64,000 nt of DNA from JAVBLY01 sp031553035 (GCA_031553035.1 JAVBLY010000001.1:1-64000); one strand, 5' to 3'. Shown: positions 39,629-49,182, numbered from the stretch's first letter. The notes: generated by a model not told the origin, from the sequence alone. A program made the numbers and translations.

Positions 39629-40306
39629 CTATCGAGCTCCTTTATCTTTATTAGCTTTTTCTCTTATTCCATTATCTTGGCGTCCAAATACCGGCTCTTT
39701 GATAAGTCTTTTCCGTTTGAAACTGATAAATTTTCCATCACCAATAATGAGGTGATCAACAACCTTGATATCAAGGAGATTTCCGGCTTCAACAAGTTTA
39801 TCTGTAACCCGTATATCCATATCACTAGGTTCAGGGTTGCCGCTTGGATGATTATGAATCAAAGCTATACTCGCAGCTCCTTTTTTTATAGCACTACAAA
39901 ATACATCACGTGGATCTACGATGGAACTATTGATGTTTCCTTTTGAAACCATCTCTTTACCAATAATCTCATTTTTTGTATTCAACAATAAAGTACAGAA
40001 ATGCTCCTGCTTCTCATATCTGAGTTCTTCCATAAACAGGATAGCTATGTCTTCAGGAGAACAGATATGGTCTCTTTTAGGAATAGCTTCACATGAAATC
40101 CGCTTCCCAAGCTCGATAGATGCAACTAAACGGTTAGCTTGATTCTTAGTAAGTGCAGTATAATTTACTATCTCTTCCATGGTAATGTTTGCAAGTGATC
40201 CTAATCTCTTCTGGCCGCCATCGTAATAGAGGAGCTTTTCGACTTTTACAAGGTCTTTTTCTCCTATGAGTGTTGCTAGTAATTCTGTGTCTGATTGTGT
40301 TTTCAT
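39629..40306 (-). CDS. radC: RadC-like JAB-domain protein
   Basis: 225 residues from ATG 40306, with GGAG 5 nt upstream; the frame continues 10 codons further but through a terminator hairpin. The JAB/MPN+ zinc motif is HNHPSG followed by PSDMD (near residue 155), and the N-terminal helical domain has a TALTKNQANRL helix-hairpin-helix. RadC homologues are common in mobile elements; their biochemical role is unsettled. Confidence 0.9.
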   Translation of the reverse strand: MKTQSDTELLATLIGEKDLVKVEKLLYYDGGQKRLGSLANITMEEIVNYTALTKNQANRLVASIELGKRISCEAIPKRDHICSPEDIAILFMEELRYEKQEHFCTLLLNTKNEIIGKEMVSKGNINSSIVDPRDVFCSAIKKGAASIALIHNHPSGNPEPSDMDIRVTDKLVEAGNLLDIKVVDHLIIGDGKFISFKRKRLIKEPVFGRQDNGIREKANKDKGAR

Positions 40307-40322
40307 ATGGGCTCCTTCAAAT

Positions 40323-40346
40323 AAAAAAACCATCACTCGATGGTTT
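40323..40346 (-). terminator. Terminator between the RloC-like gene and radC
   Basis: AAACCATC/GATGGTTT (40327-40334, 40339-40346) with a 4-nt loop and T7 on the minus strand. It lies 43 nt after the upstream stop and ends 6 nt before the radC ribosome site. Confidence 0.8.
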
Positions 40347-40388
40347 AAATCATGGGTTATATTCTACTGTGATCTCGAATAAAATGAG

Positions 40389-42926
40389 TTAGGGACTTTT
40401 CATGGAGATAATATTCTCTAAATTTTCGATAAACAAATCATACTCTTCTTTTGTTACAGGATTTTGTTTTTTTTCATTTCCATTATGAAGTGCTCCTCCA
40501 GAAGCTCGACCATGTATCCTTTCTAAATTATCGATTACTGTGTTATCATTAACAATTTTTTTTAACTCGCCCCAATGTATTCTAGAATTGCTATTACTAA
40601 CACCTGTCGGCTTTTGCGAATTAAAGATGATCTCGTCAACAATTTTTTCAACGCATAATCTCATGCATGTAGATGCTTCTTCTGAGTAAGTAAATGGGCT
40701 TATTTGCGATAAATCTTTCATTTTTTCAATGTAACTATTTGCATCATTGGTTTTTTTTATGGCAATAACGCCTTTGCGCATTCTTGTTTCTGCGATGCTT
40801 TCATATAAAAATATATGTCTTCCTCGGGTCTGATTACAACCATTCTTATAATTCTTGCATATATGTCCGAGCTTTGTGGTTTCAAAAAAATCAAGAAATA
40901 GTGCATTATGTGTAAACACAACCAATTGGTTACCTAACTCCATAAGTGCGGTTGCAAACCCATCTATATATTTATGATCTAAGCTATTTACAGGGTCGTC
41001 CAAGATTATTGGATTGCGATTATTAACCAATGAAATTTCTGCCAAAAACATTGCTAATGCAATAGCTTTTTGCTCACCTTCACTCAATATTTCACGGATA
41101 CTTAGATTCCCACTATTTGCCAATAATAGCATTTCGGTTTGTGGGATACCTTTTTTACTTGCAGATATAATGTCAATATCAATATTCGAAATGCCGATTA
41201 CATTTAATATGGTTAAGAAACGGGCTTTAATACTTTCAGTTAAAAGGTCATTGTGGGCTTGTTTACTCAAGGCGGTTAGAGCACTTGTAGTAACATTCAA
41301 TATCTTTTCTGTTTTTTTAATTCTTTTTTGCTCTTCGATAATTTTTTTTATTGTATTTTTTTGTTCAATCAAGCTTAATTTGTTTTCTAGATCAACAATT
41401 TGCTTTTTTAATTCTTCCATTTTAGGGACACGATTTAACTCATCTTCAGAATATTTATCGCCTAAATCCATTTTTTCATTATGCATTGTGTCAAGTCTGA
41501 TAAGAAGATCATTAATGAATAATTTACCGATTTTCCTTGCTTTTTTATCAGAAAGCATGCCAATTAAATTTTCTTTAACTTTTTCACATGACATAGAAAT
41601 TAACTCTACATCCTTCTGAATACTAGAAAAGATTTCATGATTATATTCATTTTTATTTAATTTAGTCATAGAAAATACTGTTTCTTTTTCAATGCTAAGT
41701 TGGTTATTTAAATTATCCATTTTCATTGAGATGTCATTTTTTAGAAAAGTAGCATATTGTTTTATTAATTCCATAGAGTCACTATCGTATAGGCGTTGGC
41801 AATAGGGACATTTTTTATCATAATCATTATTAATAGAAAAGTTGTAACCTTGTTCAATGAAAGCTTTCCATTCTTCAGTATCACTACCCGGTATTTTTTC
41901 TAATAAATCAATACTAGACTTATACGAAGCATTTTCAATTTCTGCTAATTGATATTCATTAATAAGCTGGCTGGTTATATCTATCCTTTGATTTATTTCC
42001 CTAGCATATTCAGATATCCTTTTCTTTAAGCCTTCGATTATAGTAATATCTGACTTGCATTTTTCTATTTTATCTATTGCATTTAACTGAACAACTTCTT
42101 CGTACTCTTTTTTTAAACATTTAATTTTGTTTTCGATTTCATTAGTATCTAAAGAAAAAAACGATTCAAATTCTTTTTCATTTTCCAAGAACTTTTTTTC
42201 ATTAATTATTTGTGTAAATCGGTCATTTATTTTGCTAAAGTCTACTGAAGGAAAAGATTCGATCCATTCAATCTTTTTCGTATTGCATCTTTTTTTTACC
42301 TCATCAAAAATGCTTGCGATATATGAAAATAACTCTAGACCATAAGGCTTAATTATAAGGTCATCGGCATCTCTTCTGACTAATAAACCTGTTAAATATG
42401 AATCGTCATATACTTTCATTAAATCAAGAGGCGACTTTCCCCGACAACTGCCATCCCAAGTTGTAGTTGAATCTTTGCCATCATATGTATACGCTATATT
42501 AACTTTAATATCACCTTGATTTTCGGAATAAATATTTTTATGTAGTGTTTTTTCTATTGCACCTCCTGCAAGTTCATTTAGTATTCTAAAATATCCACTT
42601 TTCCCAGAGCCATTCAGTCCCCATATCACATTAACTTCGGAGTTAAACATAATCGTTTGGTTAGAAGCTAACGCATTAACTCCTTCTTCATGTTGAATCA
42701 TATTTAGAACCAATTGACCCTCTGAGGAGAAAGAAAAACCAATGGATGAAAACTCTTTTCTCGTTAAAGTATTATTAATACAAGCTTGGACTATATCATC
42801 AATAATGCCATCATCTATATCCATCTTTGTTACTAATGCATGATAAATTACATTATTTATTAGTAGTCCACATTTTGGTGAAGTCGCATATTCAATTAAG
42901 TAATCTTTTGCATGCTTTTTTTCCAT
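40389..42926 (-). CDS. AAA_13/RloC-like ATPase with zinc-hook-like motif
   Basis: 845 residues. Walker A WGLNGSGKS near 101-109, a long coiled coil interrupted by CPYC (near residue 373, a half zinc hook), ABC signature LSEGEQKA near 612 and Walker B IILDDPVNSLD near 640. This is the RloC/PrrC-like SMC-type ATPase family, in which the C-terminus may hold an effector. Here the last 130 residues (SEEASTCMRLCVEKIVDEI, later RASGGALHNGN) resemble a helical HEPN-like domain, but I cannot place catalytic residues with certainty. It lies 45 nt after an FRG gene in the same direction. Likely a defence or exclusion function. Confidence 0.8.
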   Translation of the reverse strand: MEKKHAKDYLIEYATSPKCGLLINNVIYHALVTKMDIDDGIIDDIVQACINNTLTRKEFSSIGFSFSSEGQLVLNMIQHEEGVNALASNQTIMFNSEVNVIWGLNGSGKSGYFRILNELAGGAIEKTLHKNIYSENQGDIKVNIAYTYDGKDSTTTWDGSCRGKSPLDLMKVYDDSYLTGLLVRRDADDLIIKPYGLELFSYIASIFDEVKKRCNTKKIEWIESFPSVDFSKINDRFTQIINEKKFLENEKEFESFFSLDTNEIENKIKCLKKEYEEVVQLNAIDKIEKCKSDITIIEGLKKRISEYAREINQRIDITSQLINEYQLAEIENASYKSSIDLLEKIPGSDTEEWKAFIEQGYNFSINNDYDKKCPYCQRLYDSDSMELIKQYATFLKNDISMKMDNLNNQLSIEKETVFSMTKLNKNEYNHEIFSSIQKDVELISMSCEKVKENLIGMLSDKKARKIGKLFINDLLIRLDTMHNEKMDLGDKYSEDELNRVPKMEELKKQIVDLENKLSLIEQKNTIKKIIEEQKRIKKTEKILNVTTSALTALSKQAHNDLLTESIKARFLTILNVIGISNIDIDIISASKKGIPQTEMLLLANSGNLSIREILSEGEQKAIALAMFLAEISLVNNRNPIILDDPVNSLDHKYIDGFATALMELGNQLVVFTHNALFLDFFETTKLGHICKNYKNGCNQTRGRHIFLYESIAETRMRKGVIAIKKTNDANSYIEKMKDLSQISPFTYSEEASTCMRLCVEKIVDEIIFNSQKPTGVSNSNSRIHWGELKKIVNDNTVIDNLERIHGRASGGALHNGNEKKQNPVTKEEYDLFIENLENIISMKSP

Positions 42927-42971
42927 TTTTATCTCCAGTCAATACTTCCATAATTAAGATACTCATAAGTA

Positions 42972-43832
42972 TTACCAAATGTCACTACCAAATGTATGTG
43001 ATGCCTTGTTATCCCTCTGTCGATAAAATGACTCAAAGTGTGCGCCCAAGCCATCCAGTCCGGGAAATAAGCTTTTTTCATTGATCCCTAATATAGATAG
43101 CTGAGTGAGGATTTTATCTTTGTAGTTTTTTGATATCTCTATTTTATATAAAAACTCCTCCATATTCGCAGGACCATAAAGTTGTAATCCATTATCATAT
43201 ATCTGAATATAAGCATCATTATCAAGCATACTTTCTAAAGAGGTTTTTTCTGAACCCCATATAAGGAATCTACTACTTTGTGCGGCCATTCTATCTGCAA
43301 CTATATGTGGTCCATATGATATTGGAATTTTTATACATTCTTTGTTATCTGTAATATTATCCAAAATTTGATTTATTAATTGATTTCTGGTCAATTCGCT
43401 ACTGCCTTTTCGCTGTGCCATATATGTAATATAATTTGTTTCATTGAAAATGAATACTTGACCATCATTATTCTGATTACGGCATGCAAAATACATTGCA
43501 ACTAAAGGATTAGAAGTAAAGTCAAGAAGACGTGTGGGAACACCATAATGTTGAGACGTTATTAAATAAGAAAGAATGTCACTTTTATCTATATTGTTCA
43601 GATATGGTTGGGATTCTTTAATAAAATGAGATAATATTTCATTTTCAGAGTCTCCATAAATTAAGCTATTATTTTTATCACGTCTAAAAGCACATGGGAT
43701 CAACTCATATTCATCATTTGATACACCGCGATACATAAAATCAAGTCCCCGGTTGTTTTTCCCATGTGACTCGGTTACTTTCTTTAATATGTCTATATAT
43801 CCAATGATACTAGTTATTGTTGAAGTTTTCAT
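42972..43832 (-). CDS. FRG-domain protein
   Basis: 286 residues, soluble. The FRG core is clear: FMYRGVSN (about 33-40), then LITSQHYGVPTRLLDFTSNP (about 90-109), AMYFACRNQ, and AAQSSRFLIW near 195. FRG domains occur in phage-defence loci and resemble ADP-ribosyltransferase-type folds, but their activity is not established. It is probably cotranscribed with the downstream RloC-like gene as a two-gene system. GGTGG precedes the ATG, with a TATAAT-like element just upstream. Confidence 0.85.
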   Translation of the reverse strand: MKTSTITSIIGYIDILKKVTESHGKNNRGLDFMYRGVSNDEYELIPCAFRRDKNNSLIYGDSENEILSHFIKESQPYLNNIDKSDILSYLITSQHYGVPTRLLDFTSNPLVAMYFACRNQNNDGQVFIFNETNYITYMAQRKGSSELTRNQLINQILDNITDNKECIKIPISYGPHIVADRMAAQSSRFLIWGSEKTSLESMLDNDAYIQIYDNGLQLYGPANMEEFLYKIEISKNYKDKILTQLSILGINEKSLFPGLDGLGAHFESFYRQRDNKASHTFGSDIW

Positions 43833-44091
43833 ATTTCCACCATTATACGATCTATAGTTAGGTTTACTATTTATCTTATAAGTAAGATCCAGAGACTTTA
43901 CCTCTGTCGTTATTCTAACATATACTTATTAAATTAGCTTGTAGATCGAAGGATTCTTCGTTAATTTCAGCTTTGCTATAGAAATTCCTAATATAAATAC
44001 AGGATGCACTAGTTTTAGTAGTGACATAATACTTTTATTTATCGACTGATCAACTTTATCTCTGTGTTTTTTAGTCAAAACGCATTATTTT

Positions 44092-46326
44092 TTAAATTTC
44101 GTTATCTGCTAGATTTTTTAATAATTCTTCTCTTTGATTAGTCTTTTTATTCAATATGGTGTAATTATCATCAAAAACATCAACTTGCCGAATATTGTTT
44201 AAAGAGAATGTTTGAAAAGAAATATTATATCCTTTTATTTTGAATTCTTCACAATGGTCAGTCATTGAACAGAATTGTTTAGATATTATCGATTTTTCGT
44301 CGTCCAAGTAATTGAATAAATCATTATGGCTATATTTTTCAGTTTCCCAAAATCTCCATTTACCTAAAGATCCTTCCACGGTCCCATTAGAAAGTACATT
44401 AGGGAATCCATGTACACTTCTAATAGGGTGTTTGGCAAGACCACTTGCAGAAAAAAGACGACTGCCTAGCATGATGCATGTTTTAACATCAAAATTTTCA
44501 TTAAAGATAATATTTCTTGATTTGCAATAAGCTTCAGCAAAATCCACATCCTCAAATGTCTTTTTTATTAAATCAAGCTGATTATCTGCTTTTTTTATAT
44601 TTTGTAGTAATGACCTTGTTTCGAATAGTCCAGTAGGTTCAAACGGTGCTTTGCATTCAATGAATAAAAAAAACTTACCGTTTGTAACGAGAACATCTAT
44701 TTCACCTTTAATTTTATCATATGTGAATGCAAGGTTTTCATATACTTTATATCCTGCAGATCTGAATATCTTGCTTACGTATTTTTCTAATGGTGATCCA
44801 TTAAAAGATTCATTCACTTTATTGCCTGAACGAATATAAGCATTAACTATTACGTTTCTTAGTAAATTAGATTTTGCTAAGACCTGACTCGAAAAAAAAT
44901 AGCCATTTTGTGTGCAAATAAAAGGTGTGTATTGTAAGTCAAGCTTGTAATCATTTTTATAGGTCAGTAAATCTAATAATTCATCAATCGCATTAGCATC
45001 ATCAATTATAAAAGATAACTGTTTTTGTAGGAGAGAATGTGAAATATGAGAAATCAGTGAATTCGCTACTTTGTGGGAATTACGCCAATACTTTTTTTGT
45101 GAGAAAAAATTTGCAACAAGCGTATCGAAAATACGAAAATACCTTTGCAATAGCACTAAATCCCTTATTCTAGCATGCTTTGTAATCATTTTATTTTCTA
45201 ACTTATCATCCAACGACTCTTTCATTGCATTTGTTATCTCAATACGTTCCTCTTCAAAATAATCAATTTTTTTTAGAGCTTGTGGTAATATATCTCTAGG
45301 AACGCTAAAAACGTATCTCTCAATACCCCAGTCATTTCTTTCTTGTATAAGTTCAGCATTACTATTCTCAATAATTAGATTTACAAAACTATCAATAGTT
45401 AAAGGACTTTCTTCAGTTTCATTTTCTGTAAGTTTTCTATACCACAACATGGTTTGAATATCTTTATTGATAAATCCAAGCTTGAATGATTTTTCTATAT
45501 TGCTATCTTGAGAATAGAAATGAAGGTTCTTATGCTCAAGAGTAACAGAATATCCTAGATAATCTACTCTCAACTCATATTCTTCCAACAATCTTACTTT
45601 ACATGCTTCAAAAACTATTTTTTTTAGCTCTCTAGAAAATACTTTTTCTGGATTAACCATATAATGTTTTGTTTCATCAATACCAATAATTTTATCATAA
45701 AGAAAAATAATGTATGATACAGCTTCACTGACTTGTTCTTTACTAAAGCATTCTAATTGATTTTTTTTCATTTGGTCACTAATCAGAATGGGTCTTTGAT
45801 CTGACATGAAGAAAATATCAATAAAAACGAGAAGTTCTTTAAAAAATGAACTTTCAATAGTTAAACCATCTTGTTTTCTTCTAAGCTTTTCTTTGTCTGC
45901 TTTTTTTATCGCATTAATAATTTGGGATTCAGATTTTTTATAAATATCCCAAAGTACAGAACAATTTATCTTACTTTCCAAGAATTTAATCGTAGGTTTG
46001 GAAAACGATAATAAGGATGAATATTTAAATATTAGTTTTAATAACAATAATGCTCCGTTGTTATCAAATCCATAAGCTTTATATCGAAAAACTCCTTTTA
46101 GACGTGCTTCTACAATAGCATTGTCTGGTTCGTAAATTGCATAAAGAAAAATGGAAGAAAATGTTTCTTCGATTTTGTTATTTCTATATTCTTTCATTCG
46201 ATTTAATAGTCTTCTTTTTCTGCTTTTTGAAAGAATAGGTGATATCTTTTTAATCTTAGTAATAAGCGATGTGGGAATCTCATTAACGTAATCTTGTATT
46301 AGTATCAATTGTTCATCTAATGTCAT
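44092..46326 (-). CDS. Large protein with PD-(D/E)XK nuclease-like domain
   Basis: 744 residues from ATG 46326 (GGGAGG about 10 nt upstream; an ATG 6 codons earlier contains that ribosome site). The N-terminal 500 residues are helical and unrecognised. At about 538-560, GEIDVLVTNGKFFLFIECK gives the E...D...ECK pattern of PD-(D/E)XK nucleases, with a supporting helix before it (SPLEKYVSKIFRSAGYKV). It is the last gene before attR. Probably a restriction or phage-defence nuclease carried by the ICE; no methyltransferase is present. Confidence 0.7.
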   Translation of the reverse strand: MTLDEQLILIQDYVNEIPTSLITKIKKISPILSKSRKRRLLNRMKEYRNNKIEETFSSIFLYAIYEPDNAIVEARLKGVFRYKAYGFDNNGALLLLKLIFKYSSLLSFSKPTIKFLESKINCSVLWDIYKKSESQIINAIKKADKEKLRRKQDGLTIESSFFKELLVFIDIFFMSDQRPILISDQMKKNQLECFSKEQVSEAVSYIIFLYDKIIGIDETKHYMVNPEKVFSRELKKIVFEACKVRLLEEYELRVDYLGYSVTLEHKNLHFYSQDSNIEKSFKLGFINKDIQTMLWYRKLTENETEESPLTIDSFVNLIIENSNAELIQERNDWGIERYVFSVPRDILPQALKKIDYFEEERIEITNAMKESLDDKLENKMITKHARIRDLVLLQRYFRIFDTLVANFFSQKKYWRNSHKVANSLISHISHSLLQKQLSFIIDDANAIDELLDLLTYKNDYKLDLQYTPFICTQNGYFFSSQVLAKSNLLRNVIVNAYIRSGNKVNESFNGSPLEKYVSKIFRSAGYKVYENLAFTYDKIKGEIDVLVTNGKFFLFIECKAPFEPTGLFETRSLLQNIKKADNQLDLIKKTFEDVDFAEAYCKSRNIIFNENFDVKTCIMLGSRLFSASGLAKHPIRSVHGFPNVLSNGTVEGSLGKWRFWETEKYSHNDLFNYLDDEKSIISKQFCSMTDHCEEFKIKGYNISFQTFSLNNIRQVDVFDDNYTILNKKTNQREELLKNLADNEI

Positions 46327-46487
46327 ATGATGTGTTCCTCCCATTTAATTATTTGGCTGTTTCTTTATTAGTATACACCATTATTAAGACAATAGAATTA
46401 TTGCTCAGCTTCTATATATTATAATTACAAAATGTTATTATCTTTTATAGAATAAGGCATGTTAAGCGCTTCAACCTATAACGAATT

Positions 46488-46513
46488 CTATTGTTTCTAT
46501 GTCACTAGGGAGC
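46488..46513. other. attR: right junction of the ICE
   Basis: The element's right arm (46488-46510, starting CTATTGTTTCTATGTCAC) is the inverted counterpart of the left arm 2091-2113 at 19 of 23 positions. The core GGGAGC occupies 46508-46513. Host tRNA sequence resumes directly after it. Confidence 0.88.
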
Positions 46514-46566
46514 GCACCACACTGGCAGTGTGGGGGTCACCGGTTCGAGCCCGGTATGCTCCACCA
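46508..46566 (+). pseudogene. 3' fragment of host tRNA-Ala(GGC)
   Basis: It holds the rest of the D-arm (GCGC), anticodon arm CCACA-CTGGCAG-TGTGG (anticodon GGC), variable loop, T-arm ACCGG-TTCGAGC-CCGGT, acceptor strand ATGCTCC and ACCA. The host-specific part is 46513-46566. It has lost its promoter and 5' half to the insertion; the matching half is 2069-2090. Confidence 0.92.
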
Positions 46567-46603
46567 AAAAATATAGGATGGCAATTGCTGTTCTATATTT
46601 TTT
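46566..46603 (+). terminator. Original terminator of the host tRNA-Ala gene
   Basis: AAAAAATATAG (46566-46576) pairs with CTATATTTTTT (46593-46603), 16-nt loop, directly after the CCA end. Confidence 0.7.
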
Positions 46604-46752
46604 ATTGGCATAATAATGGAATGAACTCGTGATTGAAAGAGGTATTAGTAATATCTGATTTATTGCGTCTATACTGGGTATGAAGCTTGTATATAGAATA
46701 GTCAATAAGACAAATTTAATATTAAAGGTTAAGAAACTGAGAGGTTAATACT

Positions 46753-49071
46753 ATGAATAAATATCATGATCCGGACAAACCATTTACACCTGATAGAAAA
46801 AATCTTCCAATCCATGAGCCTAGGTATAAGCATATTTCAGCGCATCATCTAGAAGATGCACCTGTTCCTCCCCCTAGGTTTACAGTCAAACCCCCAAAGG
46901 ACGCACCTAATGTATTGCTTATTTTACTTGACGATATGGGGTTTGGTGTATCGTCTGCATTTGGCGGACCTGTACCAATGCCAACATCTGAAAAATTAGC
47001 TGAAGATGGAATAAAATTTAACAGGTTTCACACAACAGCAATCTGTGCACCCACAAGGGCAGCATTGCTATCCGGGTACAACCATCATTCATGTAATATG
47101 GGACAAATAACCGAGGTAGGCACAGCATACCCGGGTAATACTTCAGTAAGACCGAAAGATGTCACTCCTGTTGCCCGAGTGCTCAAAGAAAACGGATTTT
47201 CAACAGCACAATTTGGAAAATGTCATGAGACCCCCACTTGGGAAACAAGCGTTTCCGGTCCTTTTGATCATTGGCCTGTTTATTCGGGATTTGACAAATT
47301 TTATGGCTTTCTTGCAGGAGAAACTAATCAATACAACCCCGAACTTGTTGAAGGCACAAGTTTAGTGGAACCAAAAACAGATCCGGATTATCATCTTTCA
47401 GAAGATCTGGCAAAGCAGACAATAGGCTGGATCAAATTCCAGAAAGCAATGACTCCTGACAAGCCATTTTTTACATATCTTGCTCCGGGTGCTACCCATG
47501 CTCCCCATCATGCTCCCAAAGAATACAGAGATATGTTCAAGGGACATTTTGATGAAGGGTGGGATGTCATCAGAGAGAAGACATTTAATAATATGATTGA
47601 TAAAGGCATTATCCCCAAAGGAACAGTGTTGGCTCCAAAACCCCGGGGAATAAAAAACTGGGAAGATCTTTCACAAAAAGAAAAAGAACTATTTGCAAGA
47701 CAGATGGAAGTCTATGCAGGTTTTGCAAGACACGTTGATGATCAGATCGGCAAAGTTATTGATGCTCTGGATGAAATGAACATTCTTGATGACACGTTAG
47801 TATTTTACATACTTGGAGATAATGGTGCCAGTCCTGAAGGAGATTTGAACGGAGTGTTCAATGAATTTTCAACTATAAATATCATGCCCGAAACAATCGA
47901 TTTCATGCTCTCTAAAAAAGACGAGCTTGGTAGTCCCATGGCATATAATCATTATTCTGCCGGGTGGGCCATCGCTATGGATACGCCGTTTACCTGGTGC
48001 AAGACAATAGCATCAAATTTCGGTGGAACCAGGAACGGAATGATAGTCCGTTATCCAAAACGATTCAAAGGAGGCAAACATGAAGTAAGAAACCAATTCC
48101 ATCATGTTATCGACGTTGCGCCTACGATTCTTGAGATATGTGGTATTCCCATTCCTGATTCTGTTGATGGTATTGAGCAAAGACCCATGGAAGGGACATC
48201 TATGGTTTATGCACTGGAAAATGAAGAAGCGGAGGATACAAGAAAAACACAATATTTTACTATTGATATGCATTATGGAGTATACCATGAAGGATGGTTT
48301 GCAGGTGTCATCTCAAACGCTCCGTGGGAAAGAGGCTTTGATCTGAAAAAATGGGCCAAGAATGAAAAATGGGAACTTTATAATATAAATGAAGACTGGG
48401 CATGCGCTAACGATATCTCGGAAAAGTATCCTGAAAAACTGGAAGAAATGAAAAAAGTTTACTTTGAAGAAGCTGAAAAATACAGTGCTTTGCCACTTGA
48501 AGACAGGGGACAAAGTCTACTTAATGCTAAAGTTGCAGGGCGTCCCACGTTGCTTGGCGACAGGAAAGAAATAACATTGGGAGAAGGAATGACCGGAATA
48601 AAAGAAGCATGTTTTCTGGACGTAAAAAATACTTCATATACTATTACAGCTGATATTGAGGTATCCCCGGGTTACACTGATGGAGTCATCTTTTCTCAAG
48701 GCGGTAGATTCGGCGGATACAGCCTTTATGTAAAAGATGGCAAACCGAGTTTTTGCTATAATTTTATCGGACGTGACAGGTATTATGCCAGAGCGGAAAA
48801 ACCGTTATCAGGGGAACAAAGATATCAGATAAAAGTTGACTTTAAATATGACGGTAACGGCTTTGGTAAAGGAGGAGACTATACACTTTATGTGAACAAT
48901 GAGAAAGTAGATTCATTTAGGATCGAAAAAACGACACCCTTCTTATTCTCATTTGACGAGTCCGCTAATGTAGGACTTCAGAGGAGCACTCCTGTTACCG
49001 AAGAATACACCGTAAAAGATTCTAAGTTTAAAGGGAGAATATATAGTGTAAATATAAAATTAAATGATTAG
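46753..49071 (+). CDS. Cys-type arylsulfatase
   Basis: 772 residues. The sulfatase signature is CAPTR at 98-102, so Cys98 should become formylglycine; in an anaerobe this needs an anSME radical enzyme, not seen in the window. VLLILLDDMGFG (near 55-66) gives the calcium-binding Asp pair, and LGDNGASPEGD a later metal site. The C-terminal 170 residues are a beta-rich laminin-G/concanavalin-like domain. No signal peptide is seen, so it is probably cytoplasmic or released in another way. It hydrolyses a sulfate ester of unknown structure. GAGAGG lies 8 nt before the ATG. Confidence 0.92.
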   Translation: MNKYHDPDKPFTPDRKNLPIHEPRYKHISAHHLEDAPVPPPRFTVKPPKDAPNVLLILLDDMGFGVSSAFGGPVPMPTSEKLAEDGIKFNRFHTTAICAPTRAALLSGYNHHSCNMGQITEVGTAYPGNTSVRPKDVTPVARVLKENGFSTAQFGKCHETPTWETSVSGPFDHWPVYSGFDKFYGFLAGETNQYNPELVEGTSLVEPKTDPDYHLSEDLAKQTIGWIKFQKAMTPDKPFFTYLAPGATHAPHHAPKEYRDMFKGHFDEGWDVIREKTFNNMIDKGIIPKGTVLAPKPRGIKNWEDLSQKEKELFARQMEVYAGFARHVDDQIGKVIDALDEMNILDDTLVFYILGDNGASPEGDLNGVFNEFSTINIMPETIDFMLSKKDELGSPMAYNHYSAGWAIAMDTPFTWCKTIASNFGGTRNGMIVRYPKRFKGGKHEVRNQFHHVIDVAPTILEICGIPIPDSVDGIEQRPMEGTSMVYALENEEAEDTRKTQYFTIDMHYGVYHEGWFAGVISNAPWERGFDLKKWAKNEKWELYNINEDWACANDISEKYPEKLEEMKKVYFEEAEKYSALPLEDRGQSLLNAKVAGRPTLLGDRKEITLGEGMTGIKEACFLDVKNTSYTITADIEVSPGYTDGVIFSQGGRFGGYSLYVKDGKPSFCYNFIGRDRYYARAEKPLSGEQRYQIKVDFKYDGNGFGKGGDYTLYVNNEKVDSFRIEKTTPFLFSFDESANVGLQRSTPVTEEYTVKDSKFKGRIYSVNIKLND

Positions 49072-49182
49072 ATGCAAGTATGTTATCCCCTGATGAAAGA
49101 CTTATTTCCGAATTGGGCGTTATTTAAGGACTTTGTTTAGCCAATGTGTTAAGATGTTTAGGAAAACAATTTCAAGCACTGA

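Larger units (their letters stand above)
2089..46511. mobile_element. 44.4 kb integrative conjugative element in the D-loop of tRNA-Ala(GGC)
   Basis: The boundaries are set by the split tRNA-Ala gene, the shared GGGAGC core and the inverted-repeat arms. Contents: a large serine recombinase beside attL, a replacement tRNA-Ala, a metabolic cargo on the plus strand (6.7-19.3 kb), and conjugation, partition and defence-like genes on the minus strand. The set VirB4, VirD4, PrgI, Maff2, PcfB, VirD2-type relaxase, MobC, M23 hydrolase and a Cna-type adhesin is that of Tn1549-like elements of Clostridia. The transfer module looks complete, with no broken gene seen, so the element may be mobile. Confidence 0.9.

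Noticed and set aside
46508..46566. Functional second tRNA-Ala at the right end
   Set aside because: It has no 5' acceptor strand or full D-arm in place; the upstream sequence is the element's attachment arm. The missing half is at 2069-2090.
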